From: Curvularia sp. ZM96
Taxonomy: Eukaryota; Ascomycota; Dothideomycetes; Pleosporales; Pleosporaceae
Reading direction: 5' to 3'
Assembly (NCBI GenBank): GCA_022457065.1
Contig: JAJGBQ010000005.1
Location: forward strand, 3,162,001 to 3,226,000
Length of the DNA stretch: 64,000 nt
This document shows positions 52,597 through 63,730 of the stretch, piece by piece (positions within the stretch are counted from its first letter, which is position 1; each line of letters opens with the position of its first letter). The position numbers and the translations under genes are program-made. The notes below the pieces were generated by a model. It did not search any database. It saw only the letters and a list, made by a program, of their open reading frames with translations, and had not been told where the DNA came from.

Positions 52597-53056
52597 AGCA
52601 CATCATAGCATAAGTGTTTTTGTGCACAATATCCGTGCGACATATACCAGTTAGATCAAATCGATGAGTTACTGCTTGCATGATTATAAATATCCCGCCA
52701 GCTAGGTGCACCATGTGAAGCCGAGACATTTTCAGGAATTCTAAGGCACATTCATTTGTTTGGCATGAATTTCATAAATTGTTCCATTAAATATGATCAC
52801 TGCCAAGGCACGACCGCTGAACGGACCAAGTGTCGGCATTCAAATATGAACTCACTGTGGAATAGACGTATTCAACTTGGGCGTGTGTCGCCCTGTTGCT
52901 TCCTGGATTCTTTCAGCAGCAAATCTTTTCAGAAAATACTTAGAGCCCTTGATCTTCAAATCATACTGTTGGATAGAAAGCAGGCATACAGCAGACGTCA
53001 CTCCAACACCACAATTCCCAACATCTCCACCCCCTCCCCCAAAAAAACACAACTCA
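52597..53056. other. Convergent 3' flanks of PheRS beta and tannase genes
   Basis: 460 bp between facing stops; AT-rich near the PheRS end, C-rich runs near 53030-53045. Nothing coding supported. Confidence 0.6.
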
Positions 53057-54807
53057 TCACCTACACGCCCAGCTCTCTGCCTTATTGGGGTCTCCCCCAG
53101 TATACCTATTCCTCTTCGGATACAAACAATGCCTCCTGGTAAACCCCACCCCCTTCTCCACCACATCATTCACAAACTTCGTCCCCTCCATCTCCTCCGG
53201 CGCTGTCCCTTCCTCCACCCACGCCACCAGTGCCGCAAGAAAATTGTACTGCCTATCAAACGGAATACCCTTCCTCGCTGCATTGCCGCCCTGACCTAGC
53301 ACCCACGCCCCCGGGCCGCCCGAACAATGAAACATACCGGAGACCCTGAAGAAGCGCAGCCAAGTGTTCATGCTAGCGTAGCTCCTCTGCCCGCTTCTGC
53401 GGAGATGTTCATAGAAGCGGTTGGAGTTGAAACAGGTAATTTGATTGTCTTGTTGGCCGTGATACATAATCACTTTGCCTCCGCGCGCTTCGAAGGCCGT
53501 TAAAGAAGCGGGATACGTGCGGATATCGGCTGGGTTCAGGGCGTCTGCTCTGCGGGCGTCGGCGAAGCTGAAGGTGAATGGGTCCCAGGAAATGTTGCTG
53601 TAGACGACGTATTTGAACCAGTCGGCTGAGTAGGCGAAGGGGGCCCCCGCGTAGAGTTTCTCCGTCGCTTGCAGTTCGCTGCCGGGTTGCATGGCGGGGA
53701 AGATGAGGGCGCCTGAGGGGTAGGTGTAGGGTGTGAAGATAAGAGTGAGTTGGTGGATTTGGGCGTCGTTGAGGCATTTGGATGGAACAGTGGTGGTGGT
53801 AGTAGTATTGCAGTGCAGGGTCCATGGGTTGAAGTGGCATAGCGATGGGTCCTCGATTATACTGTCTTTTACGCCGTCTAGCTCATCGCATTGGCGTAAG
53901 ACTTCGTCGTGGATCCAGGTCTTCCATGCGGCTAGCGGAATGAAATCAGGGCCTGTACTCGGACCCGTAATGGTGAAGAAGCGGGCGCGCCAGGAGATTA
54001 GGTTGTTGAAATCAACGCCTGGGGCGCCGGCGAGAATGCCGTCGAAGTCTTGGGGAAACAGCTCTGCGGATTTGATGCCTTGGCGGCCGCCGAGGGAACA
54101 GCCCATGTAGTAGGATTTGTGATGGGGGCGTTGGTAGAAGTGGGGGATGAGGGTTTTACCTGCTTCTACGCTCGTATGGAGACTGGAGTGGTTTGATTAA
54201 TTAGAGTTCTCTTTTGAAGAAGTTGGACATAGGGAAAGGGGGAGAGGAATATGACTACTCACGATCGCCATGCGAAATCAATCACTGTCTCGTGATTGTT
54301 CAGGAATGATTCGCCCGAAGTACCGTTGTGTCCATTATTTGCTCCAACAGTAGTGAACCCATTCTGACTACCGTAGTCCAGGTCTTCGTACTTGATGCCT
54401 TTCTCTCGAATCAGTCTTCATTCCCAATCACTGTTATTTTCTAGGGGTTTTCACTCACATCCATCAATGCCTCCATTTCCCGTAGCAAGAAAGCGACCAG
54501 ACCAGACCTCAGGAAACCATGCCTCGAATGTAACCTGCGACGTTTCCGATGTCGCTATCTCAAGTGATATGCGGCACAGATCTACAGATACAATCTGGCT
54601 CGCTCGATTACATGTCGCCGAGTTATCACCAAGCGTTAAATTCGTACCAGCAGTGATATACTCAAGAAAATTCAGCCTAGAATTCTCGACATAATAATCC
54701 GGCTTAAAGGCAAGGCACTTTTCACGAAAAGCCGGCCCCGAGGTCGCAAGAACGATGCCAGCTAGAGACAGTAAAGTCGGACTCAGCGTCTGTAGCTTGG
54801 CATACAT
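53057..54807 (-). CDS. Secreted tannase/feruloyl esterase family protein
   Basis: These alpha/beta-hydrolases cleave gallate or ferulate esters in plant material. Exons 54807-54459, 54398-54263 and 54182-53057 give 536 residues. A signal peptide spans ~1-26 (LSPTLLSLAGIVLATSGPA). The catalytic Ser is in GCSLGGRQG (S191), the Asp in YHGQQDNQIT (D407) and the His in MFHCSGGPGAW (H447). Cys190 and Cys448 flank Ser and His, the CS-D-HC arrangement in which a disulfide links the catalytic residues, diagnostic for this family. A lid region with acidic Ca-binding potential lies between. Many N-glycosylation sites (NLT, NGT, NIS) fit secretion. The frame extends upstream to an ATG at 54873, but a TATA box between the two ATGs and the signal peptide at the inner ATG favour 54807. 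Tannase versus feruloyl esterase B cannot be decided. Confidence 0.92.
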
Positions 54808-55661
54808 GGTAGTGAAGACGGATTTTGCCAGCGCCCCTGTCGCAGGCACTATATAACAGAGGAAAACATCCATCTGCGGAACACTTGCTTAAAATAAGGC
54901 TTGGATTAAGCTTTTTGCCTCCAAAACAAGGCGGGCGGGGCCCCCGGTTGTTGTGTTGCAGACCCCGCTCACAGAAAGTAGCCAGAATGGGCACACCATG
55001 TGAAGCCACCTACTATATTAGGCTGTTATCGGTAACATCGCCGACTTTTGAGATGTGGATGTAGAGCCCGCGGAAAGTGCTTTGTGGTTCATGGACTTGG
55101 TGACTGCCTACTGCTCCACTGTACAGTCCTAGCATTCATGCACACGAGCACAGAGAGGAACGCTGGATATACAAGGAAAATTGCGGTGCTCGCGGAATCA
55201 GGTTTGGGTATATGTGTGTAGCAAGAGAGATAGCGTAGTAGTAGGTAGTGAGAAGAGTAGTTTGCGGGGTCCCTTCGCCAGCTCATTTACCGATTCCCAT
55301 CGGCAAAACTTCCGCTCTTTACCTACGTCACCAAATGCCAACCAGGTTTCTGGTTCCTCACATGATGCCCAGAATACGAACACAGCAAACGGTAGTGTGC
55401 AAGAATGAATGAAAACGCTCGATATCATCTGAACATCTCATCACAATAGTCCTGGGATATTCTTTTCATGTGAATCATATGATATTGTGTACCCTCCTTG
55501 GTACCATACTTGAAGTAACTATCTGGACAAAAGACAATAGGCTAATGGGTATCCAACATACACACAACAATCGCTATACTGCGCGCAACGCAACTCTAGA
55601 AGCACAATCCCCATCGACAATGCCTTCTTCTTCAACAAGCCTAGGCTTGATACACAAATGA
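54808..55661. promoter_or_regulatory. Intergenic: tannase promoter and 3' flank of SFI1
   Basis: 854 bp between two minus-strand genes. A TATA box is close to the tannase start. The rest is unremarkable, with no gene recognised. Confidence 0.55.
54849..54855 (-). promoter_or_regulatory. TATA box upstream of tannase gene
   Basis: TATATAG on the minus strand, 42 bp before the chosen ATG (54807). If transcription starts ~30 bp downstream of it, the leader is very short, and the alternative ATG at 54873 would lie outside the transcript. Confidence 0.55.
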
Positions 55662-58600
55662 TCAACCCATCTGACTGACATCTCCAAATCCCACTCGCGG
55701 TCTCGCACCACCACCTCTTACTCTTCCACCCTTCAATGCACTGCTGCTAGCAGCAACACTCCCTCCGAATCCACCTTCTCTTAGCCTCCTCTCAAAACTC
55801 GTCACGCCTCCGATGGCGCCAACGCCAGTAGGTCTCGCGCTTCGAACTGGCGGAGCACTCATACTGCCTATTCGTGGACCCGTTTCGCGATCAAGCAATG
55901 AACCAAGAGGACGCCGTATAGGACTGAAAGCACGCTGTTTTTCAGGACTGGCAGGAAGTTCAGGGTGCTTAGCTCGGGCTACACTACGTTTTGATGGCGT
56001 TTTGAGGTACCCGGGCTTGTTTGCTGTTGGCGGCATAGGCGTGCCTGTCCAGAAGGTGGACTGGGGGCCGTCTCCGAAGTCCAGGTCAGACTCGTCGTCC
56101 TCGACGATGGTCGTGGGCGGAGGACGAAGGGCCGACTCGGATTGTGGGTATGTGTTTGGGCGACGAAGAATGGACAGTGGTGGACGCGTCGATGATGGCG
56201 TGGGAGCTTGGGCGTACGGCTTAGGTGTGAAAGTTGAATGTCGCGGGGTTTGCTCTGGTGTGAGAGAAAGCGAGAGGTCAAGGTCATTGTTTAGACCCAA
56301 AGCACCCTCATCAAAAGCTGTCCAGGCCTCCAGGCGCTGGGTTTCGTCGCCAGATGGCTCCAAACCTCTCTGTCTACCATCGTTCCTATTGTCCTCGGTA
56401 TTGGCAGCAGCGTCACCGCCTCTCCTGCCGCCATCGTTGTTCTCTTCGTCGAGTCTCCGTCCTCTCGACCGACGACTAGGCGTAGGGCTTGCAGACCGCT
56501 GAGTGAATCGTTCTGTAGCCCGCTCCGCCCAGAAGCGGACCATGGCTCTGATATGCTTCTCGAAATTACGTTCAAACAAAGCCTTCGCATTGTCTTCCTG
56601 TCTCTTGAGGTTCCACAGACGCCAGCCCATCTTCTTGAGGGCGCCTGCAGCGGCAATCTCCGTGCTCTCTTGTCGAAGAGCAGCGGCTTGACCTTCTAGT
56701 ATACGAATATCATCCACACGCTGAGACCATATGGTCAAATAAGTGGAGGCGATTTTGAAAGCGTAGATATTCGTGGCTTGAGCATCTTGCTGGCGGAGGA
56801 GAAGCGTGCGGTCATGCCATTGATGAACAATGACAGCGCTGGCTTGTATGGTGCGGTTTTCCAGCATGTCGTTTGCTTGTTGGTTCAATGCCATGACATG
56901 GTTTGCCTGTTCCCTCCAATGTCCAAAAAGTCTTCGCACAAGATTCGTCTTCACCGTTCTACGGACTTGAGAGTATGCATCACGTCGGCGGTTGCGACGT
57001 GCGAGCTGCGTAGCCTCGCTCCAAGTCCTCAAAGTATGCTTGCAAAGAACGTAATAGCACGCATCTGCGGACCATTGGTTCAGCTGTTGGAAGTGTGCTT
57101 GTCTCTCCTTGAGCTTGGCGAAGATGCGCTCCTTCAGCCTCTGTTGGTACTCGGCCACTACCGCGAACTGCTCAGCTCTCCTCTCAGCGGTGATGGTTTC
57201 CATTTTACGCAAGCATGCCCGTAACAACTGAGCACGCTTGAACTGGGCAAATCGTCTTTCGGCAGCATCGAGCGTATTGGCACGCTGGTTTGTCTTGGTG
57301 ACCCAGGATAGGAAAATCGACTCTTTGAGTTGTCGATCGTGGACACGTTGGAAAAGAGATACTCTAGATGCAAGTGTCCACTTATACAGACATTCGACGA
57401 GAATCCGATCGTTGATACGCTCTTCAAGCGCTTTGATGCGCAATCTGTCATTCCAGGTAGTGTAGGCATTACGCAAAAGCCGCATGCGATCGACAACATG
57501 GGCCCGGCGTGATAACTTGGCATCTTTGCGCCAGTTGTCGAAAGTCGAACTAAGCAGCCGTTTATTTACTCTTGTTTGAAATTCGCGTAACTTTGGTTCG
57601 AGCTGTGCTTGCTTCTGTATCGCATGTAACGTCCTTCGGAGTAGGGTCGTTTTTCGGAAGTCGTCTGCTTGAGACTGGAGGGTTTGAATAGCACCGGATT
57701 TTTTCTGCCACACTTTGATTGTCTTCCGTAGAAGTATTCCATCTCGTCGATCACCAGCCCATGTCTCCCTTTCTCTCAAGATCCCTGTTATCTCGCGCCA
57801 TTTCTGCAGTGTGGTCCTGGCTACCTGTGCATCATGCCAGTTCGATGCGCCTCTGCTGAGATACTCTTTGATCAAAGTGTCCCACGTTCGCTTGACAAGT
57901 TTGTCTTCGTAGTAGGAAACCGCATTCTGTTCAGTGGCACGTATCGCAGCGGTGCGTGAGCGCCATATGGAGAGAAACTTTCCTAGAGCAAAATGTTGGA
58001 TTTTCAGCTCATTGACTGCTGTGATTTCCCGCCAGCCATTGAAAAATCGTGTGCGCAAGATGTGCCGCCGTGCAACTGACGTTCGCTGGACTTCGTCTTC
58101 GGCGCATTGGGCCCAATGTGTGAATGCTTTAGTGAGGAGAAACAAGTTGCGAGCTTTGTCTGCTCTAGTTTCTAGACGCTCAAAAAAGCGATTTGTTTCT
58201 CGGTTGGATCGCCTTACAAGTGCAGTATCCCGCAACTGTGAAAAAGAGGCTTTGAGCAAGGTGCGACGCTCAAACGCCACAGCTGCCCTTTCCATATCTT
58301 CTCGAGCATTCAAACGATCTTGTGTCCGACGGCGCCACGTCCATATGCATTCTCTCGTCAATCGGTGCAGTCGTTGCTGTTCGAAGGTTTCCGCATCGTC
58401 TATCAATCGCGTATCGGAGAGTCTAAACGGTTCGAAAGAGAACTGACGTTGTGGCGACGGCGAGTGTTGTCGTCTCTGCCGCGATGGCTGATAAGGTCCA
58501 ACGGGAATTGGTGCATTGACACCTGGTATTTGAACTTTAGAAAGATCAAGGCTGGTAGTGCGGTCGGAGAAACTGTCTTCGTCCGCGTCATCGACAGCAG

Positions 58601-59369
58601 TCTTGTACGTTGCCGATTGCCCACTTCTTCTAATCTGTAGACTGCCACGACTAGAGGCAGAAGTACTACGCTTGTGAAGCGGCTGTTGTAATCCTGAGGT
58701 TGCGCGTCGAGACGCAATGCCGTTAACTCTGTTGCGAATAGGAAGTCCTGTTTGGTGATACGAATGCGCCTCCGTGTCTGATGTAGCACGCCGCCTGCTC
58801 AACCCGTTGTCATGACTGTTCAAGGCGTTCCTGTGCGATTCCCGGCCAGGGCGGAGAGCCAGCTCGCCGTGGTCGGTCCCAGCAACCTTGTCGGTTGTCG
58901 CATCGAGGAATGAGTCGAAACTTCCTGTCCGTCCCAGGCCTCCGTGCGCGCCTCTCTGCGTCGTATCTAGCCCAGCGGCCGGTGCGATATCCTCGCCATC
59001 GTCGCTATAACCCACGGTTATCTCGAAATAATCCCTAAGCACGCGTTGGAAGCGCCTCAAGAGATCCTCTCCTTGTCGCTCTTCCTCCCGGAGGCGGACT
59101 AGGAAGCGGTAGAGGATGGCGCCGTGCCCAGGATCTAAATGACTGTCCTCGACGTGTTTGTCGCATGCATCAAAGAGGGCGCGCGATGTCCCATCTCCCG
59201 AGCGTTGCGCCTGGTATATAATGTCATATAGGATTTCGACAACTGCAAAAACATTAGCACGGGCATTGGAAAGAAGGCAATGAAGGGCGCATGCAATACC
59301 TTCATCGGATAAGTCATCTCTTGTCAGGTCCTTCGGATCACGTCCATTTTGTCTCATGGAGGGTAGCAT
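55662..59369 (-). CDS. SFI1: Sfi1-type centrin-binding spindle-pole-body protein
   Basis: Sfi1 forms a long helix decorated with centrin (Cdc31) and builds the half-bridge needed for spindle-pole-body duplication. Two exons, 59369-59300 and 59242-55662, give 1216 residues. The 57-nt intron (59243-59299; GTGCTAAT branch, TTTTTGCAG acceptor) is in frame and stop-free, so it looks like coding sequence; removal joins DDLSDE to VVEILYDII, the expected start. From ~residue 330 to ~960 there are about 20 repeats with a regularly spaced Trp or Phe, as in LTKAFTHWAQ, HALGKFLSIWRSR, TLQKWREITG and SLFQRVHDRQLKESIFLSWV, the centrin-binding Sfi1 pattern. Both ends are disordered; the C-terminal ~230 residues are Pro/Ser/Arg-rich with possible kinase sites. 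The upstream frame has no earlier ATG; a further 5' exon is possible. Confidence 0.88.
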   Translation of the reverse strand: MLPSMRQNGRDPKDLTRDDLSDEGIACALHCLLSNARANVFAVVEILYDIIYQAQRSGDGTSRALFDACDKHVEDSHLDPGHGAILYRFLVRLREEERQGEDLLRRFQRVLRDYFEITVGYSDDGEDIAPAAGLDTTQRGAHGGLGRTGSFDSFLDATTDKVAGTDHGELALRPGRESHRNALNSHDNGLSRRRATSDTEAHSYHQTGLPIRNRVNGIASRRATSGLQQPLHKRSTSASSRGSLQIRRSGQSATYKTAVDDADEDSFSDRTTSLDLSKVQIPGVNAPIPVGPYQPSRQRRQHSPSPQRQFSFEPFRLSDTRLIDDAETFEQQRLHRLTRECIWTWRRRTQDRLNAREDMERAAVAFERRTLLKASFSQLRDTALVRRSNRETNRFFERLETRADKARNLFLLTKAFTHWAQCAEDEVQRTSVARRHILRTRFFNGWREITAVNELKIQHFALGKFLSIWRSRTAAIRATEQNAVSYYEDKLVKRTWDTLIKEYLSRGASNWHDAQVARTTLQKWREITGILRERETWAGDRRDGILLRKTIKVWQKKSGAIQTLQSQADDFRKTTLLRRTLHAIQKQAQLEPKLREFQTRVNKRLLSSTFDNWRKDAKLSRRAHVVDRMRLLRNAYTTWNDRLRIKALEERINDRILVECLYKWTLASRVSLFQRVHDRQLKESIFLSWVTKTNQRANTLDAAERRFAQFKRAQLLRACLRKMETITAERRAEQFAVVAEYQQRLKERIFAKLKERQAHFQQLNQWSADACYYVLCKHTLRTWSEATQLARRNRRRDAYSQVRRTVKTNLVRRLFGHWREQANHVMALNQQANDMLENRTIQASAVIVHQWHDRTLLLRQQDAQATNIYAFKIASTYLTIWSQRVDDIRILEGQAAALRQESTEIAAAGALKKMGWRLWNLKRQEDNAKALFERNFEKHIRAMVRFWAERATERFTQRSASPTPSRRSRGRRLDEENNDGGRRGGDAAANTEDNRNDGRQRGLEPSGDETQRLEAWTAFDEGALGLNNDLDLSLSLTPEQTPRHSTFTPKPYAQAPTPSSTRPPLSILRRPNTYPQSESALRPPPTTIVEDDESDLDFGDGPQSTFWTGTPMPPTANKPGYLKTPSKRSVARAKHPELPASPEKQRAFSPIRRPLGSLLDRETGPRIGSMSAPPVRSARPTGVGAIGGVTSFERRLREGGFGGSVAASSSALKGGRVRGGGARPRVGFGDVSQMG

Positions 59370-59742
59370 TCGTGCACGCGACTCGGTCGTCTCCGGCGCG
59401 ATCGCGACAACATGGAAGTAGCTGCTGAGGCTGGGAAGTATGCGAGCAACCAAAGAGCTGCATGCGGTGCAGGCGCAGTGAAGGTCAGGCTCGCGCGCAA
59501 CTATTAAGCATTACAGTAGGTATCGATGGGTGGGTGAAAGGGAACCCGTTGCGCCCGCTTGCGTGCGAACAACGCGCTTTGTTATGTGAATAGTTAGCTA
59601 CCCGTTCACAGACCGACGGCGCCAAGAGCCTAGTGTAGTGGACCCTGCCATTGACCTCATTGACATTGTCACATACTTGGATTCGGTTCAGGCTCTGTCA
59701 ATTCACAAGCCCCGAAACTTGTCTTCTGAAACTCGTGTCAGT
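59370..59742. promoter_or_regulatory. Divergent promoter between SFI1 and NDUFAF8-like gene
   Basis: 373 bp separate two divergent starts. No TATA box evident; nothing coding other than chance frames. Confidence 0.55.
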
Positions 59743-60054
59743 ATGCCGGGAAGGACTCGCCCCATCGACAAGCTCGCTACAGCGGCTGCAAAATGCTCAA
59801 AAGAAGTATGCCCGCCACTTGCCCCCACTCCACTTCCTCCAAATTTCACCCCATATTCTCAACTAGATTCTGACATGTTCCAGAGCTCATTATATGGAAA
59901 GTGCATTCTTGCAGACTACAATAATGTACGCAAAGACATGTGTGTCAACGAGTTTATGAAACTGAAGGAATGTTACCTGGTAAGATCTGTCTTTGGTTGC
60001 AAAGTCACTGACGCGTAGCTGATGTTCGGTTAGAAAGCGTATAAGCAACGGTAA
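59743..60054 (+). CDS. Twin-CX9C mitochondrial protein, NDUFAF8-like complex I assembly factor
   Basis: Three exons (59743-59805, 59884-59979, 60034-60054; introns 78 and 54 nt) give 59 residues. After splicing there are exactly four cysteines in two CX9C pairs: the first pair spans the exon 1/2 junction (AKCSKE joined to SSLYGKC) and the second is MCVNEFMKLKEC. This helix-turn-helix pattern is that of intermembrane-space proteins imported by Mia40. The spacing between the pairs and the RxDxCxxEFxxLxxC pattern of the second helix resemble NDUFAF8 (C17orf89), which supports complex I assembly with NDUFAF5. Fungi with complex I carry such homologues. The protein ends KAYKQR from a seven-codon last exon. 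Without splicing, the frame would lose the first CX9C pair, so the introns are well supported. Confidence 0.82.
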
Positions 60055-60244
60055 AGATTTATGATACAATAAAAACTCTTCTCAATATACGAAGTCCGTG
60101 AAGTTTTTATATTGTTTGATTGGACATTTTACTTTCATTTCTTCAACTATCCACGCTGCGTAGTCATGGCTTCAAAGCCCCTATCGGGCGTGCTCAACAA
60201 CCCATGAAGCCATGGTCTGGGAACGTAGTGGTATTATACACTCC

Positions 60245-63200
60245 TCATAGCTTAACCAACCGCAGCATGAATGTCGCCTTGTGAAGCTCCTGCTCCTCCT
60301 CTGCAATCACCTTCTCGTTGCTGTTCTCGGGTATCTTGCCATCAAGCTCAGTGATGACGTGCTTGTCAACGTTCCTTCGCAGAGCCTTCTCAAACAGCGG
60401 TCCTTGGTTCTCAAATGCCGCCTCCAGACCCACTCCTTCCGGATCACTCAATACTCTGTACTCCATGCCCACGTCGTCAGTAGGTACCAGTCCAGCCTTC
60501 TTGCGCAAATCTTGTACGCGACGGATGACCTCTCGCGCTAGACCTTCCTGCTCAAGCTCAGGGTACGACGCGACGTCGAGAATGATGAGAACATCGTTAT
60601 CTGTGTTGAACTCTTGGTCCTTGTTTGCGGAGTCCTGTGCGAGGCCACGCTTGACCATCAGGTCTTCAGCCTCAAGCTTGATACCATCAACCACAATCTC
60701 GCCCTTCTTCAAGTAGTCCTTGATATCCTGGCTCTTGAGGTTTGGCAGTGCCTTCTTGACCTTGACGGCATCCTTCTTGAGCTTCTTACCCAGAACAGAG
60801 AAGTCTGCTGATGCAGAATATTGCACGTTGTACTTCTCCTCGTCACTTGACAACACGATCTCTCGCACGTTGAGTTCCTCCAGGATGTAGTTTTCCAGGG
60901 ACTTGATGTCATCGAGATACTGCTGCTCTGGGTGGATGACTACCAGTGTCTTTAGTGGGATCTTCAAGCCCTTGTTGGCGCGATCACGGCAGATACGACC
61001 AAGCTCAATGACCGACTGCATGCGCTTGACCTGGCGCTCAACGACTTCATCGAACAGCTCCTCGCGGACTTCTGGGAAGGGCAGGAAGTGTACACTACGG
61101 TTGTCCTCTGCATGAAGCTCCTTGGGAATGTGTGGTAGCAATCGTAGGTAGATGTTGTCTGTGATGAAGGGTGTGAAGGGTGCAAGACCGCGGCAGAGGG
61201 TGTAGAGGACCTCGAACAGTGTGTTCAGGGCATGTTTCGTGTCATCCAGACCGTACTCACCCTTTAGTCGGCGACGGTTGAATCGGATGTACCAGTTGGT
61301 TGTGTTGTCGATGAGCTCGAGTAATCGTGGAACCACGGTGTACAGTCTGTAGGCGGCCATCTCTTCGTTCACAAACTTCAGCAGCGATTGGCAAGACGCC
61401 AAGATCCACCGGTCCAGCACATTTGTGTTTGTCTTCTCAGCCGCTGGGTCAAACATGAAGTCCAGATCGGCAACCTTCTTCAACAGCGATACCTGCTGCT
61501 CAAAGAACTGGTAGCTGTTCCACAGTGGGAGCAGAACTTTGGAAACGATTTCCTTGACACCCGCCTCCTTGAACCGAAGCGTTTCGGCACGAACGACAGG
61601 CGAGTTAATGAGATATAATCTCAGAGCATCGGAACCATAATTGCTCATGATAAGGTTGGGGTCTGGGTAGTTCTTCAGGCGCTTTGACATCTTTTTGCCA
61701 TCCTCTGCGAGTACGATTCCGTTGACGACACAGTTCTTGAAAGGCAGTTTGCCGAAAAGGTGCGTTCCGAGGACCGTGAGTGTGTAGAACCAACCACGGG
61801 TTTGGTCGAGACCCTCCGCAATGAAGTCTCCGGGGAAGGACTTCTCGAATTGCTCCACGTTCTCGAATGGGTAGTGCGCGCTAGCGTAGGGCATAGAACC
61901 AGACTCAAACCAGCAGTCAAAGACCTCGTTCGTCCTCTTAAGAACACCCCTACCCTCCTTGCTAGGAATGGTAATGTGGTCGATCTTATCACGGTGGATG
62001 TCAGTAAGTTCTCCCTCGTATCCACTGAGCTTCTTCAGCTCCTCCACACTGCCAACACACACAACCTCCTTGCCATCATCGCTGACCCAGATTGGGAGTG
62101 GAGTACCCCAGAAACGGTTTCTTGAAACCGCCCAATCGGGTGAGTTGGAGATCCAGTTGGCGAAGCGCTTCTCCTTGACGAACGAAGGGACCCAATGTGA
62201 GCCGGCGATGTTCTCAAGCATTTGTGGTACAATGTCCTGGATCTTGATGAACCACGAGGGAACAGTTCGGTAAATCAAGGGAGTGTCAGATCGCCAGCAG
62301 AAGGGGTAGCTATGCAGAAGCTGTGAGTCTACAATCAAGCGGCCGGTGCCCTTGAGGTGCTTGATAATGGCCTTGTCTGCTGCCTTGACATGCTGACCCT
62401 CAAAGTCGCGAACGACTGAGGTGAAGCATCCCTGGTCATCGACTGGGTTTGGTGGTGTCCGGGTGTCGGAGATGACACCGTGGGCGAGAGCGACGCGGTA
62501 ATCGTCCTCTCCGTATGCAGGCGCCTGGTGGACAATACCAACACCGCTATCGGCAGTAACGTAGCCATCGTTCAGGACCTTGAAGCCGTAGTCTTTGAAC
62601 TCATCATATAGGTAGTCAAAGAGAGGCTCGTACTTCCAACCCAGCATGTCCTTGCCCTTCAGCTTCTCAACGATCTTAAACTTGGCCTTCTTGGGGTCCT
62701 TGTAAAGCGTGCGTAGCAGGGATTCGAGAAGTATGTAGTGCTTGCCAGATGCTTCGTCGAGGATCTTGATGTATTCGAAATCGGGATGAGCGCAGAGACC
62801 GGTGTTCGATGGCAGTGTCCATGGTGTGGTGGTCCTTTTCAAATTTGATTAGCTCATGCCTAGCGGAAGTATGTTGCAATTTTGGACATATCAAAACTAG
62901 TGATCAAACGAGGCAAACGAAATCACTTACCATGCCAACAAGCAGGTGTTCGGGTCGCTCACTAGCGGGAACGTGACGACAACTGCCGGGTCCTGGACAT
63001 CCTTGTAGTTTTGAGAAGCCTCAAAGTTACTAAGAGGGGTTGCCAGCGCTGTACTGTAGGGCATGACCTTGTATCCACGGTATACAGCGCCCTTGTCAAA
63101 CAGACGCTTGAAAACCCACCACTCCGATTCCATGAAATTGGTGTCCATAGTCTTGTAATCATTGTCGAAATCAATCCAACGTCCAAGACGGTCGATGGTG

Positions 63201-63730
63201 GATCTCCATTCGGTCGCATATCTCATAACAATGGCACGGCACTTCTCGTTGTACTTTGCAATTCCGATTTCACGCACGGCATCGCGCCCAGACATGCCCA
63301 ATTCCTTGTCGATTTCGTACTCAATCGGAACACCGTGGGTATCCCAACCGAATCTCCGCTCGACGTAGCGGCCCTTCATGGACCAGTAGCGTGGTATAAT
63401 GTCCTTGATGGTGGAGGCCAAGAGATGGCCATAGTGCGGCAATCCGGTCGCGAACGGCGGGCCATCGTAGAAAGTGTACGGCTGCTTGCCTTTCGACTGC
63501 GCAGAGTAAGTACCATGCAAAGAATTCGAAGTCCTTCAGAGCCGCGTGACGCATATCCGCCAAGCCAGGAGTGCGAAAGACGGGCTGGCAGGTAGAAGCG
63601 AAGAGCGTATTGCAAAGTAAAGGCACAGAGATTTGTGGCCACTTACCAGCTCAACTTGCCTCAGGAAGGCGTCAATCTCCTTCCATCGCGCAAGTACGCG
63701 CTCTTCCTCACGAGGGAAGTCAATAGACAT
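60245..63730 (-). CDS. ILS1: Isoleucyl-tRNA synthetase, cytosolic
   Basis: Class I synthetase that charges tRNA-Ile and edits mischarged valine. Exons 63730-63647, 63496-62931 and 62834-60245 (introns 150 and 96 nt) give 1079 residues; yeast Ils1 has 1072. The HIGH-type motif is in PPFATGLPHYGHLLA and the KMSKS motif in DGKKMSKRLKNYP. The CP1 editing domain lies between, beginning around the spliced TTTPWTLPSNTGLC and holding GIVHQAPAYGEDDY. The zinc/tRNA-binding C-terminal half includes WILASCQSLLKFV and IRFNRRRLKGE, the anticodon-binding domain. No mitochondrial presequence precedes MSIDFPREEERVLARW. Its stop codon lies only 190 bp from that of the convergent twin-CX9C gene. Confidence 0.96.
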
